Below are positions 7,456 through 16,172 of a DNA stretch of 64,000 nt, piece by piece. This DNA is from an uncultured Clostridia bacterium (GTDB taxonomy: Bacteria; Bacillota; Clostridia; Peptostreptococcales; Anaerovoracaceae): positions 28,236 to 92,235 of the forward strand of contig CAMYVY010000006.1 in the NCBI GenBank assembly GCA_947302715.1, read 5' to 3'. A model generated the notes under the pieces. That model was not told where the DNA came from. It saw only the letters and a program-made list of their open reading frames with translations, and did no database searches. The stretch's first letter is position 1. Each line of letters opens with the position of its first letter. The position numbers and the translations under genes were made by a program.

Positions 7456-9066
7456 ATGCTTACTAACATCTTAGATTTACTGAAGACAGCCAAAGACAAA
7501 TACGGAAGTGCAACTCTCTATTACTGCCCGACCGGCGCAGAATACCCCGATTTGCCTGAGGAGATATCATTTAAAGAATTTGAGGACATGACCCGAGCTA
7601 TTGGTTCCGGTCTGATTCACGCGATTTCAGATAGTAATTCGGCACAGAGCAATTCTTCTCCCACGCCTATCTTGGTTATGACCGGGCGGCATCTATTTAC
7701 ACCTGCCTGTTTTCTCGGAGTCGCGAGGACGGGGAACATCTACGCACCCGTGGATATGGATGTACCGGATTCCAGAATCGTCCAAATCCTTAAAGTAGCG
7801 AAGGGAAAATTCATCCTCGTTGATAGTGGTACCCGTGAGCGGCTATTGAAAATACTCGACTCCCTTGATTCGGAATCCAAAGAACTCGTGGGAAATCCAA
7901 CCATACTTTTGATGGAGGATCTTCTTGAAACACCGATTGACGAAACAGCTTTGAGCCGAGCTTCGGAATCCATAACCGAGTTCTCGCCTCTATACATTAT
8001 TTTTACTTCTGGATCAACCGGCGTTCCCAAGGGAGTTCTGACATCGCACCTCGCACTGATGAGCTATCTTGATGGTCTAAATGAGGTCATAAAGCTCGAC
8101 TCATCAGATGTGCTCGGAAATCAGGCGCCCCTTGATTATATCGCTGCCATTCGCGATATGTATCTTCCGCTTCTAACGGGCTGCTCGACCTTGATTATTC
8201 CCAGAAACATCGTCGCCATGCCTGGCGAGCTCTTTAAGACGCTAAACGAAAAGATGGTAACCACTCTTTGTTGGAGCGCATCCGGATTGGAGGTTCTGTC
8301 AAAGCTCGGAGCTCTTGATGATGACGAAAACGAACTGCCAAAATACATAAAGCGAATTGTTTTCTCCGGTTCCGTTATGTCATCAAAGGAACTAATGAAG
8401 TGGCAGCATGCACTCCCTTCGTGCACATTCATAAATCAATATGGACCAACGGAGACGACTGCGTCCTGCACATACTATATCATCAAAGACACCATAGCGG
8501 AGGATTCTGTAATTCCAATCGGAAAGCCGTTTAAGCATTACAGAGTATTTCTCCTTACGGATGGCGGAACTATTCTCGATTCGAATCACTGTGCCGATGG
8601 CGTGGGAGAAATCTGTGTCGCCGGACCGGCCCTTGCTCTCGGTTATTACAACAACCCAGAGCAGACTTCCAAATCATTTATTTCAAATCCGAGCGTCGAA
8701 TCATATGACGAAAGGATTTACCTGACCGGCGATTTGGGGAAGTACGACAGTTCAGGCGACCTTCTCTTCCTCGGACGCAAAGATAGACAGATAAAGCACA
8801 TGGGACACAGAATCGAGCTTTCGGATGTAGAAAATTTTGCAAGGAAGGTCTCGGGAATCGACGATGCCGCGGCGATGTATCACGAAGATAAATCGATCCT
8901 TTATTTGTTCTACTCGGGAGATGCAACATCAAAGGAGATAACGCTGAGCTTCCGCGAGGAAATGCCGGCGTATATGGTCCCACGGAAGCTCGTAAAGTTG
9001 GACGCCATGCCGCACCTACCAAATGGAAAACTTGATATGCCCGCTCTGAAAGAGCTTATGAAATAA
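7456..9066 (+). CDS. DltA-like amino acid adenylation enzyme
   Basis: A 536-residue AMP-forming ligase of the ANL family, first gene of a five-gene operon. Core motifs in order: A3 FTSGSTGVPKG near residue 184, A5 NQYGPTET near 326, A7 YLTGDLG near 421, A8 GRKDRQIKHMGHRIEL near 440, and A10 PNGKLD with the catalytic Lys near 521. Size and lack of extra domains fit a stand-alone enzyme like DltA, which charges D-alanine onto carrier protein DltC. By recalled alignment, the A4 region QAPLDYIAAIRD lacks the Asp that binds the substrate amino group in DltA (QAPFSFDLSVMD), and the D-Ala-selecting Cys in FCGE is Ser here (FSGS). The substrate is therefore probably not D-alanine. AGAAAG precedes the ATG. 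Confidence 0.82.
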   Translation: MLTNILDLLKTAKDKYGSATLYYCPTGAEYPDLPEEISFKEFEDMTRAIGSGLIHAISDSNSAQSNSSPTPILVMTGRHLFTPACFLGVARTGNIYAPVDMDVPDSRIVQILKVAKGKFILVDSGTRERLLKILDSLDSESKELVGNPTILLMEDLLETPIDETALSRASESITEFSPLYIIFTSGSTGVPKGVLTSHLALMSYLDGLNEVIKLDSSDVLGNQAPLDYIAAIRDMYLPLLTGCSTLIIPRNIVAMPGELFKTLNEKMVTTLCWSASGLEVLSKLGALDDDENELPKYIKRIVFSGSVMSSKELMKWQHALPSCTFINQYGPTETTASCTYYIIKDTIAEDSVIPIGKPFKHYRVFLLTDGGTILDSNHCADGVGEICVAGPALALGYYNNPEQTSKSFISNPSVESYDERIYLTGDLGKYDSSGDLLFLGRKDRQIKHMGHRIELSDVENFARKVSGIDDAAAMYHEDKSILYLFYSGDATSKEITLSFREEMPAYMVPRKLVKLDAMPHLPNGKLDMPALKELMK

Positions 9067-9092
9067 ACGTATTTAATTGGAGGCAAAACAAA

Positions 9093-9323
9093 ATGGATAT
9101 GGAAAGAGTAAGAGAAATCTTAGAGGAGATAAGACCTGACCTTGACTTTGATACTGACGAAAAACTCGTAACCGATGGGCTGCTCGATTCCGTCGACATC
9201 ATCGCCATCGTCGCTGAACTTAGCGATGAATACGATATCAAAATCAAGCCGGCGCATCTAACCCCTGATAACTTTGATTCAATAGAAGCTATCGCTGCTC
9301 TCGTGGATGCTTTATTAGATTGA
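9093..9323 (+). CDS. DltC-like acyl carrier protein
   Basis: A 76-residue acidic carrier protein with the phosphopantetheine site LLDSVDIIAIV; Ser33 would carry the 4'-phosphopantetheine arm. It lies 26 bases after the adenylation gene and 9 bases before the decarboxylase gene, so all are surely cotranscribed. By family and context it receives the activated amino acid as a thioester and presents it to the next enzymes. GGAGGCAAAACAAAATG gives the start. The short helix-II consensus (DSVD rather than DSLD/DSLE) is within normal variation for DltC-type carriers. Confidence 0.88.
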   Translation: MDMERVREILEEIRPDLDFDTDEKLVTDGLLDSVDIIAIVAELSDEYDIKIKPAHLTPDNFDSIEAIAALVDALLD

Positions 9324-9332
9324 TTGTAAGAA

Positions 9333-10586
9333 ATGAACAGTAATTTCAAAACTATAAGGAAGCTAATAGAAGACGGTGACATTTCATCACCGGGATATGT
9401 CTTTGATTATGATGAATTCAAATCAAGGGCAAAGACGGTAAAGGATGCCTTCGGACCCGATGTGGATATTTGTTTTTCGATAAAGGCAAATCCATTTTTA
9501 CTGTGCGGTCTTTCACCTGATTTTCATCTCGACTTTCCTAAGGAGTTTTCGAAGGTTGAGGTTTGCAGTCCGGGTGAACTCGAGATATGCCGAAAAATGT
9601 TCGTTCCACCTGAAATGATTATCTTCTCCGGTGTAAACAAAAGGAAAGAGGATGTCCTCAGCGCACTCAACTATTCCCCATTCATAGATTCGATAACGAT
9701 TGAAAGTGCGACACACCTAAGGTATATCGATGAGTGCCTTGCAGACGAAAAAAGAAAGGTTCCTGCACTCATTCGCCTTTCTGACGAAAGTCAATTCGGA
9801 ATCGATGAAGACATCCTTGTTGACATTATCAAAGATCGAGACTCACATCCTCAAGTCGAATTCGTAGGCATTCATTATTTCACCGGAACGGGAAAGAAAA
9901 AGGGAAAGGAAATATCGAAAGAGCTTGATCGACTTAGGGGCGTGATGTTGCGTTTAAAGGAAGAGGCGGATTACATCCCCATCCGAATCGAATACGGAGC
10001 TGGTCTTGGCGTAGACTACTTCAATCAAGACTGGCTCGATTCTTCTAATGTTGAAATGTCCCTGCTTTCCGAAGCCACAGACGCCATCAAGTCATTTGCC
10101 GCGGAGTGTAAAAATACCATCCCCGGTTTCAAAATGACCGTAGAAATGGGACGTTTTTTCGCAGCATCTTGTGGGCACTACATAACAAAGATTTGCGATT
10201 TAAAAACCAACGACAGCACTAACTACATCATAGTTGACGGCGGTCTTCATCAATTAAAATACGATGGCCAGCTTCAGGGAATGAAGAAGCCGAAGGTTAC
10301 ACATATATCCTTTGGTGGGTCTCCATGCGAAGAAGAGCCTTGGACAATCTGCGGAAGTCTATGTACCACCGCTGACGTTCTTGTTAGAAACTTGGATTTA
10401 AAGTCACCTGCAATCGATGATTATCTCGTATTTCATCAAACGGGTGCCTACTCCGTAACAGAAGGAATGTCAGCATTCTTAAGCCGCGACCTTCCGAGCG
10501 TTTATGTTTTTGATGAGGCAAACGGACTTATTAAATTGAGAGAGCATACCGAACTCTATGAAATAAACACACCAAAGGAATTATAA
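9333..10586 (+). CDS. PLP-dependent decarboxylase, ornithine/diaminopimelate (fold III) family
   Basis: A 417-residue fold-III enzyme. Visible family residues: Lys51 in FSIKANP (Schiff base), HYFTGTG at 181-187, the phosphate-binding EYGAGLG at 220-226, EMGR at 271-274, Cys344 in CTTAD (the CESxD-type motif supplying the second active-site Cys and Asp), and GAYSVTE at 371. Such decarboxylases normally act on free ornithine, lysine or diaminopimelate. The family also includes BtrK, which decarboxylates glutamate bound to a carrier protein in butirosin synthesis. Sitting between a carrier protein and an acyltransferase in a Dlt-like operon, it may decarboxylate the carrier-bound amino acid. It is not part of known dlt operons. 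A free amino acid as substrate remains possible. Confidence 0.85.
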   Translation: MNSNFKTIRKLIEDGDISSPGYVFDYDEFKSRAKTVKDAFGPDVDICFSIKANPFLLCGLSPDFHLDFPKEFSKVEVCSPGELEICRKMFVPPEMIIFSGVNKRKEDVLSALNYSPFIDSITIESATHLRYIDECLADEKRKVPALIRLSDESQFGIDEDILVDIIKDRDSHPQVEFVGIHYFTGTGKKKGKEISKELDRLRGVMLRLKEEADYIPIRIEYGAGLGVDYFNQDWLDSSNVEMSLLSEATDAIKSFAAECKNTIPGFKMTVEMGRFFAASCGHYITKICDLKTNDSTNYIIVDGGLHQLKYDGQLQGMKKPKVTHISFGGSPCEEEPWTICGSLCTTADVLVRNLDLKSPAIDDYLVFHQTGAYSVTEGMSAFLSRDLPSVYVFDEANGLIKLREHTELYEINTPKEL

Positions 10587-10591
10587 ATTAC

Positions 10592-12190
10592 ATGTCATAT
10601 ACTAGTTTGAACTTTGCAGCATTCGTAATAATTCTATATGCAGCCTACTATGTATTCCCAAGGAAATATAGATGGGTTGTTTTGCTTTGCGGAAGCGCCT
10701 TCTTCTACGTCTTCGCAATGAAGCTGTATTCCGTATATATACTTGCCACAATATCCACAATATATCTCTCTGCGCGAGCCATAGACAAAAACAACAAAGC
10801 GACTTCATTGGCGGTTAAGGAGAATCGTGAGATTTGGACTAAAGATGAGCGAAAAGAATTCAAAAGAAAATCCGAATCGAAGAATAAGTTAATTCTGATT
10901 CTGACGCTTTTTTTTAACTTCGGAATCCTTGCCGTAATCAAGTACTTCGGCGACTTCTTCGGAGCGATTCTTGGAAGCGGACTGATTCTACCTTTAGGGA
11001 TTTCATTCTACACCTTCCAATCCACCGGATATTTAATTGATGTTTACAGAGAAAATGCAGAAGCAGAAAGCAACCCCTTCAAATTGGCGCTTTTCATATC
11101 CTTCTTTCCGCAAATCATCCAGGGGCCGATTGGAGAATTCAACCATCTTGAAAAACAGCTAACGGAAGGTCACGACCTAAGATGGCTTGATTTCAAGCTC
11201 GGAATAGAGCTCATAGTTTGGGGCCTTTTTAAGAAATTGATTATCGCCGACAGAGCCGTGACCGCCATAAGCGCTTTTACCGCAAATGGCGGAACCGAGA
11301 AATTCCCCCATCAAGGTCCCTACGGAGGAACCGCAGTCCTTTTCGTAATAATACTTTACGCACTTCAGCTGTACGCTGATTTTTCCGGCGGCATAGAAAT
11401 ATCTCGCGGCGTATCAAGGCTCTTCGGAATCGACATTGCTGTAAACTTCAGAAGACCCTACTTTGCAACAACTCTAAATGATTATTGGAGAAGATGGCAC
11501 ATAACTCTCGGCGCTTGGATGAAGAAATACGTTTTCTATTCTCTGGCTACGTCAAAGACCTTTTTAAACCTCGGGAAAAAACTCTCCAAGGGTAATTCCG
11601 ATGCGTTTCACAAGCACCTCGGAAAGGTTCTTCCACCCGCACTTGCTACATTTGTCGTATTTATCTTGGTTGGAATATGGCATGGATCAAACCTTAAGTA
11701 TCTCGCCTTCGGAATATGGAATGGATTAGTCATCATGATTTCGCTGGTCTTTGAGCCTCAGTTCATAAGGCTGCGCGAAAGTCTGCACATTAAACCCGAA
11801 TCAATCATGCATAAAATATTTCAAATCCTCCGCACATTCATCCTTGTTCTCATAGGATATTATTTCGACGTGGCAACCAATCTTAGCCATGCAATGGAAA
11901 TGCTGAGGGATACTGTCGCATCACAAAGCATATCGACCTTCCTTGGAGAATGGCGAAGCCTGGGACTTGCGGCAGATGATTATTTGATACTCCTTGTAGG
12001 CACATTTATTCTACTCTACTTCAGTATACGAATGGAGAAAGAAAAAGTGGACAGTCCCGGCGAATTAATGGAGCGACACTCCGGCTTTCTTCAGTGGTTG
12101 GTCATATTAATCGGTATTATTTTGATTCTCATATATGGAATCTACGGACCGGAATACAACCCAGCCGACTTCGTCTACATGCAGTTTTAG
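10592..12190 (+). CDS. DltB-like MBOAT acyltransferase
   Basis: A 532-residue polytopic membrane protein of the MBOAT family, which moves acyl groups from an inner carrier to an outer-face acceptor. Seen are about ten hydrophobic segments, the motif YADFSGGIEISRG near residue 266, RRWHITLGAWMKKYVFY near 302, and VGIWHG near 358 with the catalytic His. DltB and AlgI are the best-known relatives. The gene begins 5 bases after the decarboxylase gene. In this operon it probably transfers the acyl group from the carrier protein across the membrane to a surface polymer, as DltB does with D-alanine. The true acceptor cannot be read from sequence. Confidence 0.88.
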   Translation: MSYTSLNFAAFVIILYAAYYVFPRKYRWVVLLCGSAFFYVFAMKLYSVYILATISTIYLSARAIDKNNKATSLAVKENREIWTKDERKEFKRKSESKNKLILILTLFFNFGILAVIKYFGDFFGAILGSGLILPLGISFYTFQSTGYLIDVYRENAEAESNPFKLALFISFFPQIIQGPIGEFNHLEKQLTEGHDLRWLDFKLGIELIVWGLFKKLIIADRAVTAISAFTANGGTEKFPHQGPYGGTAVLFVIILYALQLYADFSGGIEISRGVSRLFGIDIAVNFRRPYFATTLNDYWRRWHITLGAWMKKYVFYSLATSKTFLNLGKKLSKGNSDAFHKHLGKVLPPALATFVVFILVGIWHGSNLKYLAFGIWNGLVIMISLVFEPQFIRLRESLHIKPESIMHKIFQILRTFILVLIGYYFDVATNLSHAMEMLRDTVASQSISTFLGEWRSLGLAADDYLILLVGTFILLYFSIRMEKEKVDSPGELMERHSGFLQWLVILIGIILILIYGIYGPEYNPADFVYMQF

Positions 12191-12252
12191 CTCTATCCTT
12201 CGTCGATGATATTTAGCTGTTTATAGAAATTCAATATGGAAAAAAATTGCAA

Positions 12253-13413
12253 ATGAAAGAGAAATCCAAGTACAAAAACAGAATATTGGCAATTACATCT
12301 ATGGTCTTGCTGATTTTGGCCTTCATTATTGTGGGTCAAAGGTTCTTTTTCCGTCAAGGCGACCCAAACCAGGTGAGGCTTCAGGGCTTTTACTTGGAAG
12401 ACAAGGATTCTCTCGACCTTGTAATCCTTGGTTCAAGTGAGGTTTACAACGATTATTCGGCCGCCGAGGCCTATAGATTGTCAGGAATAACCAGTTATCC
12501 GTTCGGTCTATCCTCAAATTCCGTATCACTTTGGAAATATGAATTGGCGGAAATAATGAAAAGGCAGAATCCGAAGATTTTGATAGTGGAACTTAACGGT
12601 GCCTGTTACGATGACTCACATCTATATGGCTACGCACCATTGAGAAATTTCTCAGATTCAATTCCACTTTCTAAGAACAAAATCGACCTTGTCAATAATA
12701 TGGTGGAGAAGGTCACTGACGAGGACAAGCTCAGCTTTTATATGCCGATTTTTAAGTATCACGGTGAACTAAAGCACAATCCGCTCACAGTACTTAAACC
12801 TGTGATTAGAGGCTATAATCTCCTTCGCGGTGAATTCGCCCATCCCGGTGTGATTATGGAAAAGCACTCCAAACTCCATTATATCGACATAGAAAACAAA
12901 AAGCTCGACTTGAATCCGGATGCGGAATTATACTTTAATGAATTTCTTGATGCATGTGATGACGCTAATGTTGAAAAGATTCTTTTCGTTCAATTCCCTC
13001 ACATTCCTATTTCGAAAAAAGCCGCAACGAGAGATCAAAGGTATTTGACCTTGGAGGAAATGGTCACGTCGCGCGGTTATGATTTCTTGAACCTCTCAGA
13101 CCTGCAAGACGAGATTGGGCTTGTGGTAGAGGAAGACTACTACGATGCCGAACATTTGAATGCACGCGGTCAAAGAAAGCTCACGAAGTGGTTCATAAAC
13201 TATTTGATCAGCACCTATGATTTGGAACCGACAAAGCTCACCGAAAAGCAAAAGCGCGAGTGGGATGAAAGCGCCAAGTACATTGAAGCATTCTACGAGT
13301 ATTACGAATACTACCTCGCGGAGCACCCTGACAAAAAGACGCGAGTAAAAGCCCTTAACGAAAACTATAGGACGATAGAGTTACTGGAAGAGTGGATTGA
13401 GAATGAACATTAA
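12253..13413 (+). CDS. Membrane-anchored SGNH-hydrolase-like protein, DltD-like
   Basis: The product of about 386 residues has one N-terminal membrane anchor (ILAITSMVLLILAFIIVG near residues 9-28) and an outside domain with SGNH features: VILGSSEV near residue 56 holding the candidate catalytic Ser, and DAEHLNARG near 297 with the paired Asp and His. DltD, the last Dlt protein, has the same plan and works with DltB. Sequence divergence is large, so DltD-like rests on topology and context. ATG 12251-12253 region start: I take ATG at 12253, while TTG at 12247 is a possible start two codons earlier. The operon ends at the terminator 13418-13447. Confidence 0.75.
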   Translation: MKEKSKYKNRILAITSMVLLILAFIIVGQRFFFRQGDPNQVRLQGFYLEDKDSLDLVILGSSEVYNDYSAAEAYRLSGITSYPFGLSSNSVSLWKYELAEIMKRQNPKILIVELNGACYDDSHLYGYAPLRNFSDSIPLSKNKIDLVNNMVEKVTDEDKLSFYMPIFKYHGELKHNPLTVLKPVIRGYNLLRGEFAHPGVIMEKHSKLHYIDIENKKLDLNPDAELYFNEFLDACDDANVEKILFVQFPHIPISKKAATRDQRYLTLEEMVTSRGYDFLNLSDLQDEIGLVVEEDYYDAEHLNARGQRKLTKWFINYLISTYDLEPTKLTEKQKREWDESAKYIEAFYEYYEYYLAEHPDKKTRVKALNENYRTIELLEEWIENEH

Positions 13414-13417
13414 TAAT

Positions 13418-13447
13418 AGAGGACGGTTCTTATTAGAACCGTCCTCT
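13418..13447. terminator. Bidirectional terminator between convergent genes
   Basis: A perfect 13-bp stem AGAGGACGGTTCT/AGAACCGTCCTCT with a TATT loop separates the Dlt-like operon from the kinase gene on the other strand. It shares the GACGGTTC core with three other terminators here. Confidence 0.85.
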
Positions 13448-13461
13448 TAACTCTTCTTAAC

Positions 13462-15135
13462 TTATTTCACAAAGATACTTCCTCCGATGAACTCTCTTAT
13501 GATGGAGTTATTTACAATCATCGAGTCATCTTCCGCAGAAACGAAGAACCTAAGGAATCTAAGCATTCTTCTGGCATCCGCATACTCGGGTTCATTCTGC
13601 TTTATCTCTTCAAGAAGCGGCTCCGCATATTTCTTAAGCACCGCTATTTCATAAACGTGATAGGAATTGAAGAGTACATCCGCCTCATCGCTATAGGGGA
13701 AGATGTTCACATCCTCACCCGCTCTCACCTTCGGCCACTGACTGATGGTTTGCTTCGCAGAATGTCCGCGGAATTGATAATCCCTAACCATTCTTCTCAG
13801 CATTCTCTCGTCCGTTGCCGAAATTCTGTTATGCATATCTATGTTGAGCTGAGTCAATGGACTTATATATATCTTGAACTTTTCCTCTCTCGGAATCTGC
13901 TTCGTCAAAGTCTCGTTGAGCCCGTGAATACCTTCGATTACAATCGGTTGGTCTGGTGCAATCTTGGTGATTCTATGTCCGAATTCCTTGTGCCCAGTCA
14001 TGAAATTAAACCTTGGAAGGTCGACTTCCTTGCCGGCCAAAAGGTCGTTCATATTGCTGTTGAAGAGCTTGATGTCAACAGCATCGATGCCCTCATAATT
14101 TGGTTCGCCATGTTCATCGAGCGGTGTGTCTTCGCGTTCAACGAAGTAATCATCGGTTCCCATATACAGAGGATTGAGTCCGACAACTCTGAGCTGAACG
14201 CAGAGTCTCCTCGCAAAGGTGGTTTTGCCGGAAGAAGATGGTCCCGCAATCAGGATAAGTCTCTTCTTACCCTTCTTAATCATGTCAGCAATCTGTGCCA
14301 CCTTCTTTTCGTGGAGCGCCTCAGAGAGCTGAACCAAATCTTCGAACTCACCATTCTTGACTTTGTAGTTGAGTTCAGATACATATTTCACTCCAAGAAG
14401 CTCATCCCATTCCGATTGTTCAAGGAATGCATCAAAGAGCTTAACCTCGTCAACGTGTTCAGGAATTGTGTTCGGATCGTCCGGCTGTGGGAATCTAAGT
14501 AGTATACCCTTTCTGTATTTCTTGAGTTCGAATCTTCTGATGTATCCTGTGGAAGGAACCATGCTTCCATAGAACGAATCCTTGTATCCGTCAAGAGAAT
14601 AGAATTTCACCTTGTCCATGTTCGGAACAGATTCAAGGAGATACATTCTCTCTTCACGATTATTTGCTTTCAAGAATTCAACAGCCGTTTCTCTGGAAAC
14701 AACTTCTCTGTTGAAAGGCAGATCGGCCGCAACCATTTTCTCCATTCTTTCCTGGATCTCAGCAATCTTCTTTTCAGAAACATTGACAATTTTGCCGTTT
14801 CTTCTGATTTCGGTATAGAGGCCCTTGCTCAGAGCTGTCTCTATTTCCACCTCACAATCCGGAAGGACGTCATGGGTGGCTTTGATATAAATCAAATTCA
14901 AGCTGTTTTGATAAATCAACTTGGAGGCCTGAGTCCTGATATCCAGGAATTCCAATTCACAATCAGTGCTCAAAACGGTCGCAAGGCCCTTTACAATTTG
15001 ATCTATTCTGACCGCATAAACATCATATTTCAAATTATCCTTAACAAGGTCAACGAACTCGGCAACCGTAATTCCGGGTTCCACAGTTTTCTTTCTGAAT
15101 TTCCCCTTCGGGTCAATCTTGTATTTTACAATCAT
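13462..15135 (-). CDS. Nucleoside kinase with N-terminal TGS-like domain
   Basis: A 557-residue protein of the long uridine-kinase-like family common in Clostridia. The first 60 residues look like a TGS/ubiquitin-like domain (GITVAEFVDLV). A middle part follows that resembles the ThrRS second additional domain. The P-loop GPSSSGKTTFARRL is near residue 295, with the kinase segments YMGTDDYF, DLPRFNFMTGHKEF and VIEGIHGLN after it. The kinase part is of the phosphoribulokinase/uridine kinase type, so the protein is expected to phosphorylate a nucleoside. The exact substrate is unknown. GGAAAAGGAAGAGAATAATG gives the start. Confidence 0.85.
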   Translation of the reverse strand: MIVKYKIDPKGKFRKKTVEPGITVAEFVDLVKDNLKYDVYAVRIDQIVKGLATVLSTDCELEFLDIRTQASKLIYQNSLNLIYIKATHDVLPDCEVEIETALSKGLYTEIRRNGKIVNVSEKKIAEIQERMEKMVAADLPFNREVVSRETAVEFLKANNREERMYLLESVPNMDKVKFYSLDGYKDSFYGSMVPSTGYIRRFELKKYRKGILLRFPQPDDPNTIPEHVDEVKLFDAFLEQSEWDELLGVKYVSELNYKVKNGEFEDLVQLSEALHEKKVAQIADMIKKGKKRLILIAGPSSSGKTTFARRLCVQLRVVGLNPLYMGTDDYFVEREDTPLDEHGEPNYEGIDAVDIKLFNSNMNDLLAGKEVDLPRFNFMTGHKEFGHRITKIAPDQPIVIEGIHGLNETLTKQIPREEKFKIYISPLTQLNIDMHNRISATDERMLRRMVRDYQFRGHSAKQTISQWPKVRAGEDVNIFPYSDEADVLFNSYHVYEIAVLKKYAEPLLEEIKQNEPEYADARRMLRFLRFFVSAEDDSMIVNNSIIREFIGGSIFVK

Positions 15136-15185
15136 TATTCTCTTCCTTTTCCTCTTTCTCTTTATCCGTCAGCCCGTATATTCTA

Positions 15186-16052
15186 TCATATTTCGAGTAC
15201 AAGTTCCACCGGGCAGTGATCGCTTCCGTATATTTCGGGATGTATTGAGGCGTCTTTGATGGAGTCTCTCAGGCCCTCGTCCACCAGGAAATAGTCGATG
15301 CGCCACCCTGCGTTCTTCTCTCTGGCCTGGAATCTGTAGGACCACCAGCTGTACGCGCCCTCCTCGTCCGGACGGAGTGCTCTGAATGTATCAACAAAGC
15401 CCGCATCAAGGAGCTTGGTGAATTTCTCTCGCTCCTCATCGGTGAATCCGCAGTAGCCGACATTCGTCTTTGCGTTCTTTAGGTCAATCGGCTGATGGGC
15501 GACGTTCATGTCTCCGCAGATTACGACGTGCTTTTTCTTGGCGAGCTTGCTCACGTATTTGCGGAAGTCGTCTTCCCATTTCAGCCTGTAGTTGAAGCGT
15601 ATCATTGCTTCATCAAAGTCCTGGACCGGCTCGCCCTTCTTCTCCGCGCGACGTTTTTCTTCTTCGTATTCCTTCGGTGAAAGCCTGGCGTTCGGAACGT
15701 AAACGCAGATTAGATAGAAGTCATCGTATTCAAGTTGAACCGCCCTGCCTTCGTCATCATGACCCGGGATATTATATGAAACGGAAAGCGGCTCATTCTT
15801 AGCATAAATAGCAGTTCCGGAATAGCCTTTTTTCTCGGCATAGGAATAGTATTCGTAATAGTCCGGGAAGTCTGGCGCCGCTTGGCCCTCTTGCATCTTG
15901 GTTTCCTGGATACAGATGAAGTCAGCATCCAGTGCCTTCATCGATTCCTCGAAGCCTTTTTTCAAAACGGCCCTAAGACCATTTACGTTCCATGAAATGA
16001 ATTTAATTTCTTTTTTATTCTCTTTTGTCTTTTGGCCTTTAGCTGTGGTCAT
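15186..16052 (-). CDS. xth: Exodeoxyribonuclease III
   Basis: A 288-residue DNA repair enzyme of the ExoIII/AP endonuclease family, which cuts abasic sites and trims 3' ends. Motifs in order: SWNVNGLRA near residue 19, IQETKMQ with the metal-binding Glu near 48, VCVYVPNAR near 115, GDMNVAHQPIDL near 178, GWRIDYFLV near 250 and SDHCPV near 278 with the catalytic Asp-His. The first 15 residues are a Lys-rich extension. GAGGAATCAAA precedes the ATG. It is followed at 50 bases by the kinase gene on the same strand. Confidence 0.93.
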   Translation of the reverse strand: MTTAKGQKTKENKKEIKFISWNVNGLRAVLKKGFEESMKALDADFICIQETKMQEGQAAPDFPDYYEYYSYAEKKGYSGTAIYAKNEPLSVSYNIPGHDDEGRAVQLEYDDFYLICVYVPNARLSPKEYEEEKRRAEKKGEPVQDFDEAMIRFNYRLKWEDDFRKYVSKLAKKKHVVICGDMNVAHQPIDLKNAKTNVGYCGFTDEEREKFTKLLDAGFVDTFRALRPDEEGAYSWWSYRFQAREKNAGWRIDYFLVDEGLRDSIKDASIHPEIYGSDHCPVELVLEI

Positions 16053-16070
16053 TTTGATTCCTCACAATTG

Positions 16071-16150
16071 TCTAAATATCTTTTTTTGTAGATATCTTTT
16101 CCTGTAAATATCTTTTCTTGCAAATATCTTATATTGTAAATTTCTTTTCT
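16071..16150. repeat. 16-bp tandem repeat, five copies
   Basis: Five units of the form TGTAAATATCTTTTCT follow one another exactly at 16071, 16087, 16103, 16119 and 16135, with one to four changes each. They fill the space between the dsdA stop codon and the xth start region. Confidence 0.85.
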
Positions 16151-16172
16151 TGGGTTGCCCAGCCTGCTTCAG

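Noticed and set aside
7456..13413. Canonical dltABCD operon or a siderophore/NRPS cluster
   Set aside because: The decarboxylase and changed adenylation pocket argue against plain dlt. The absence of condensation or thioesterase domains and the presence of an MBOAT transferase argue against NRPS.
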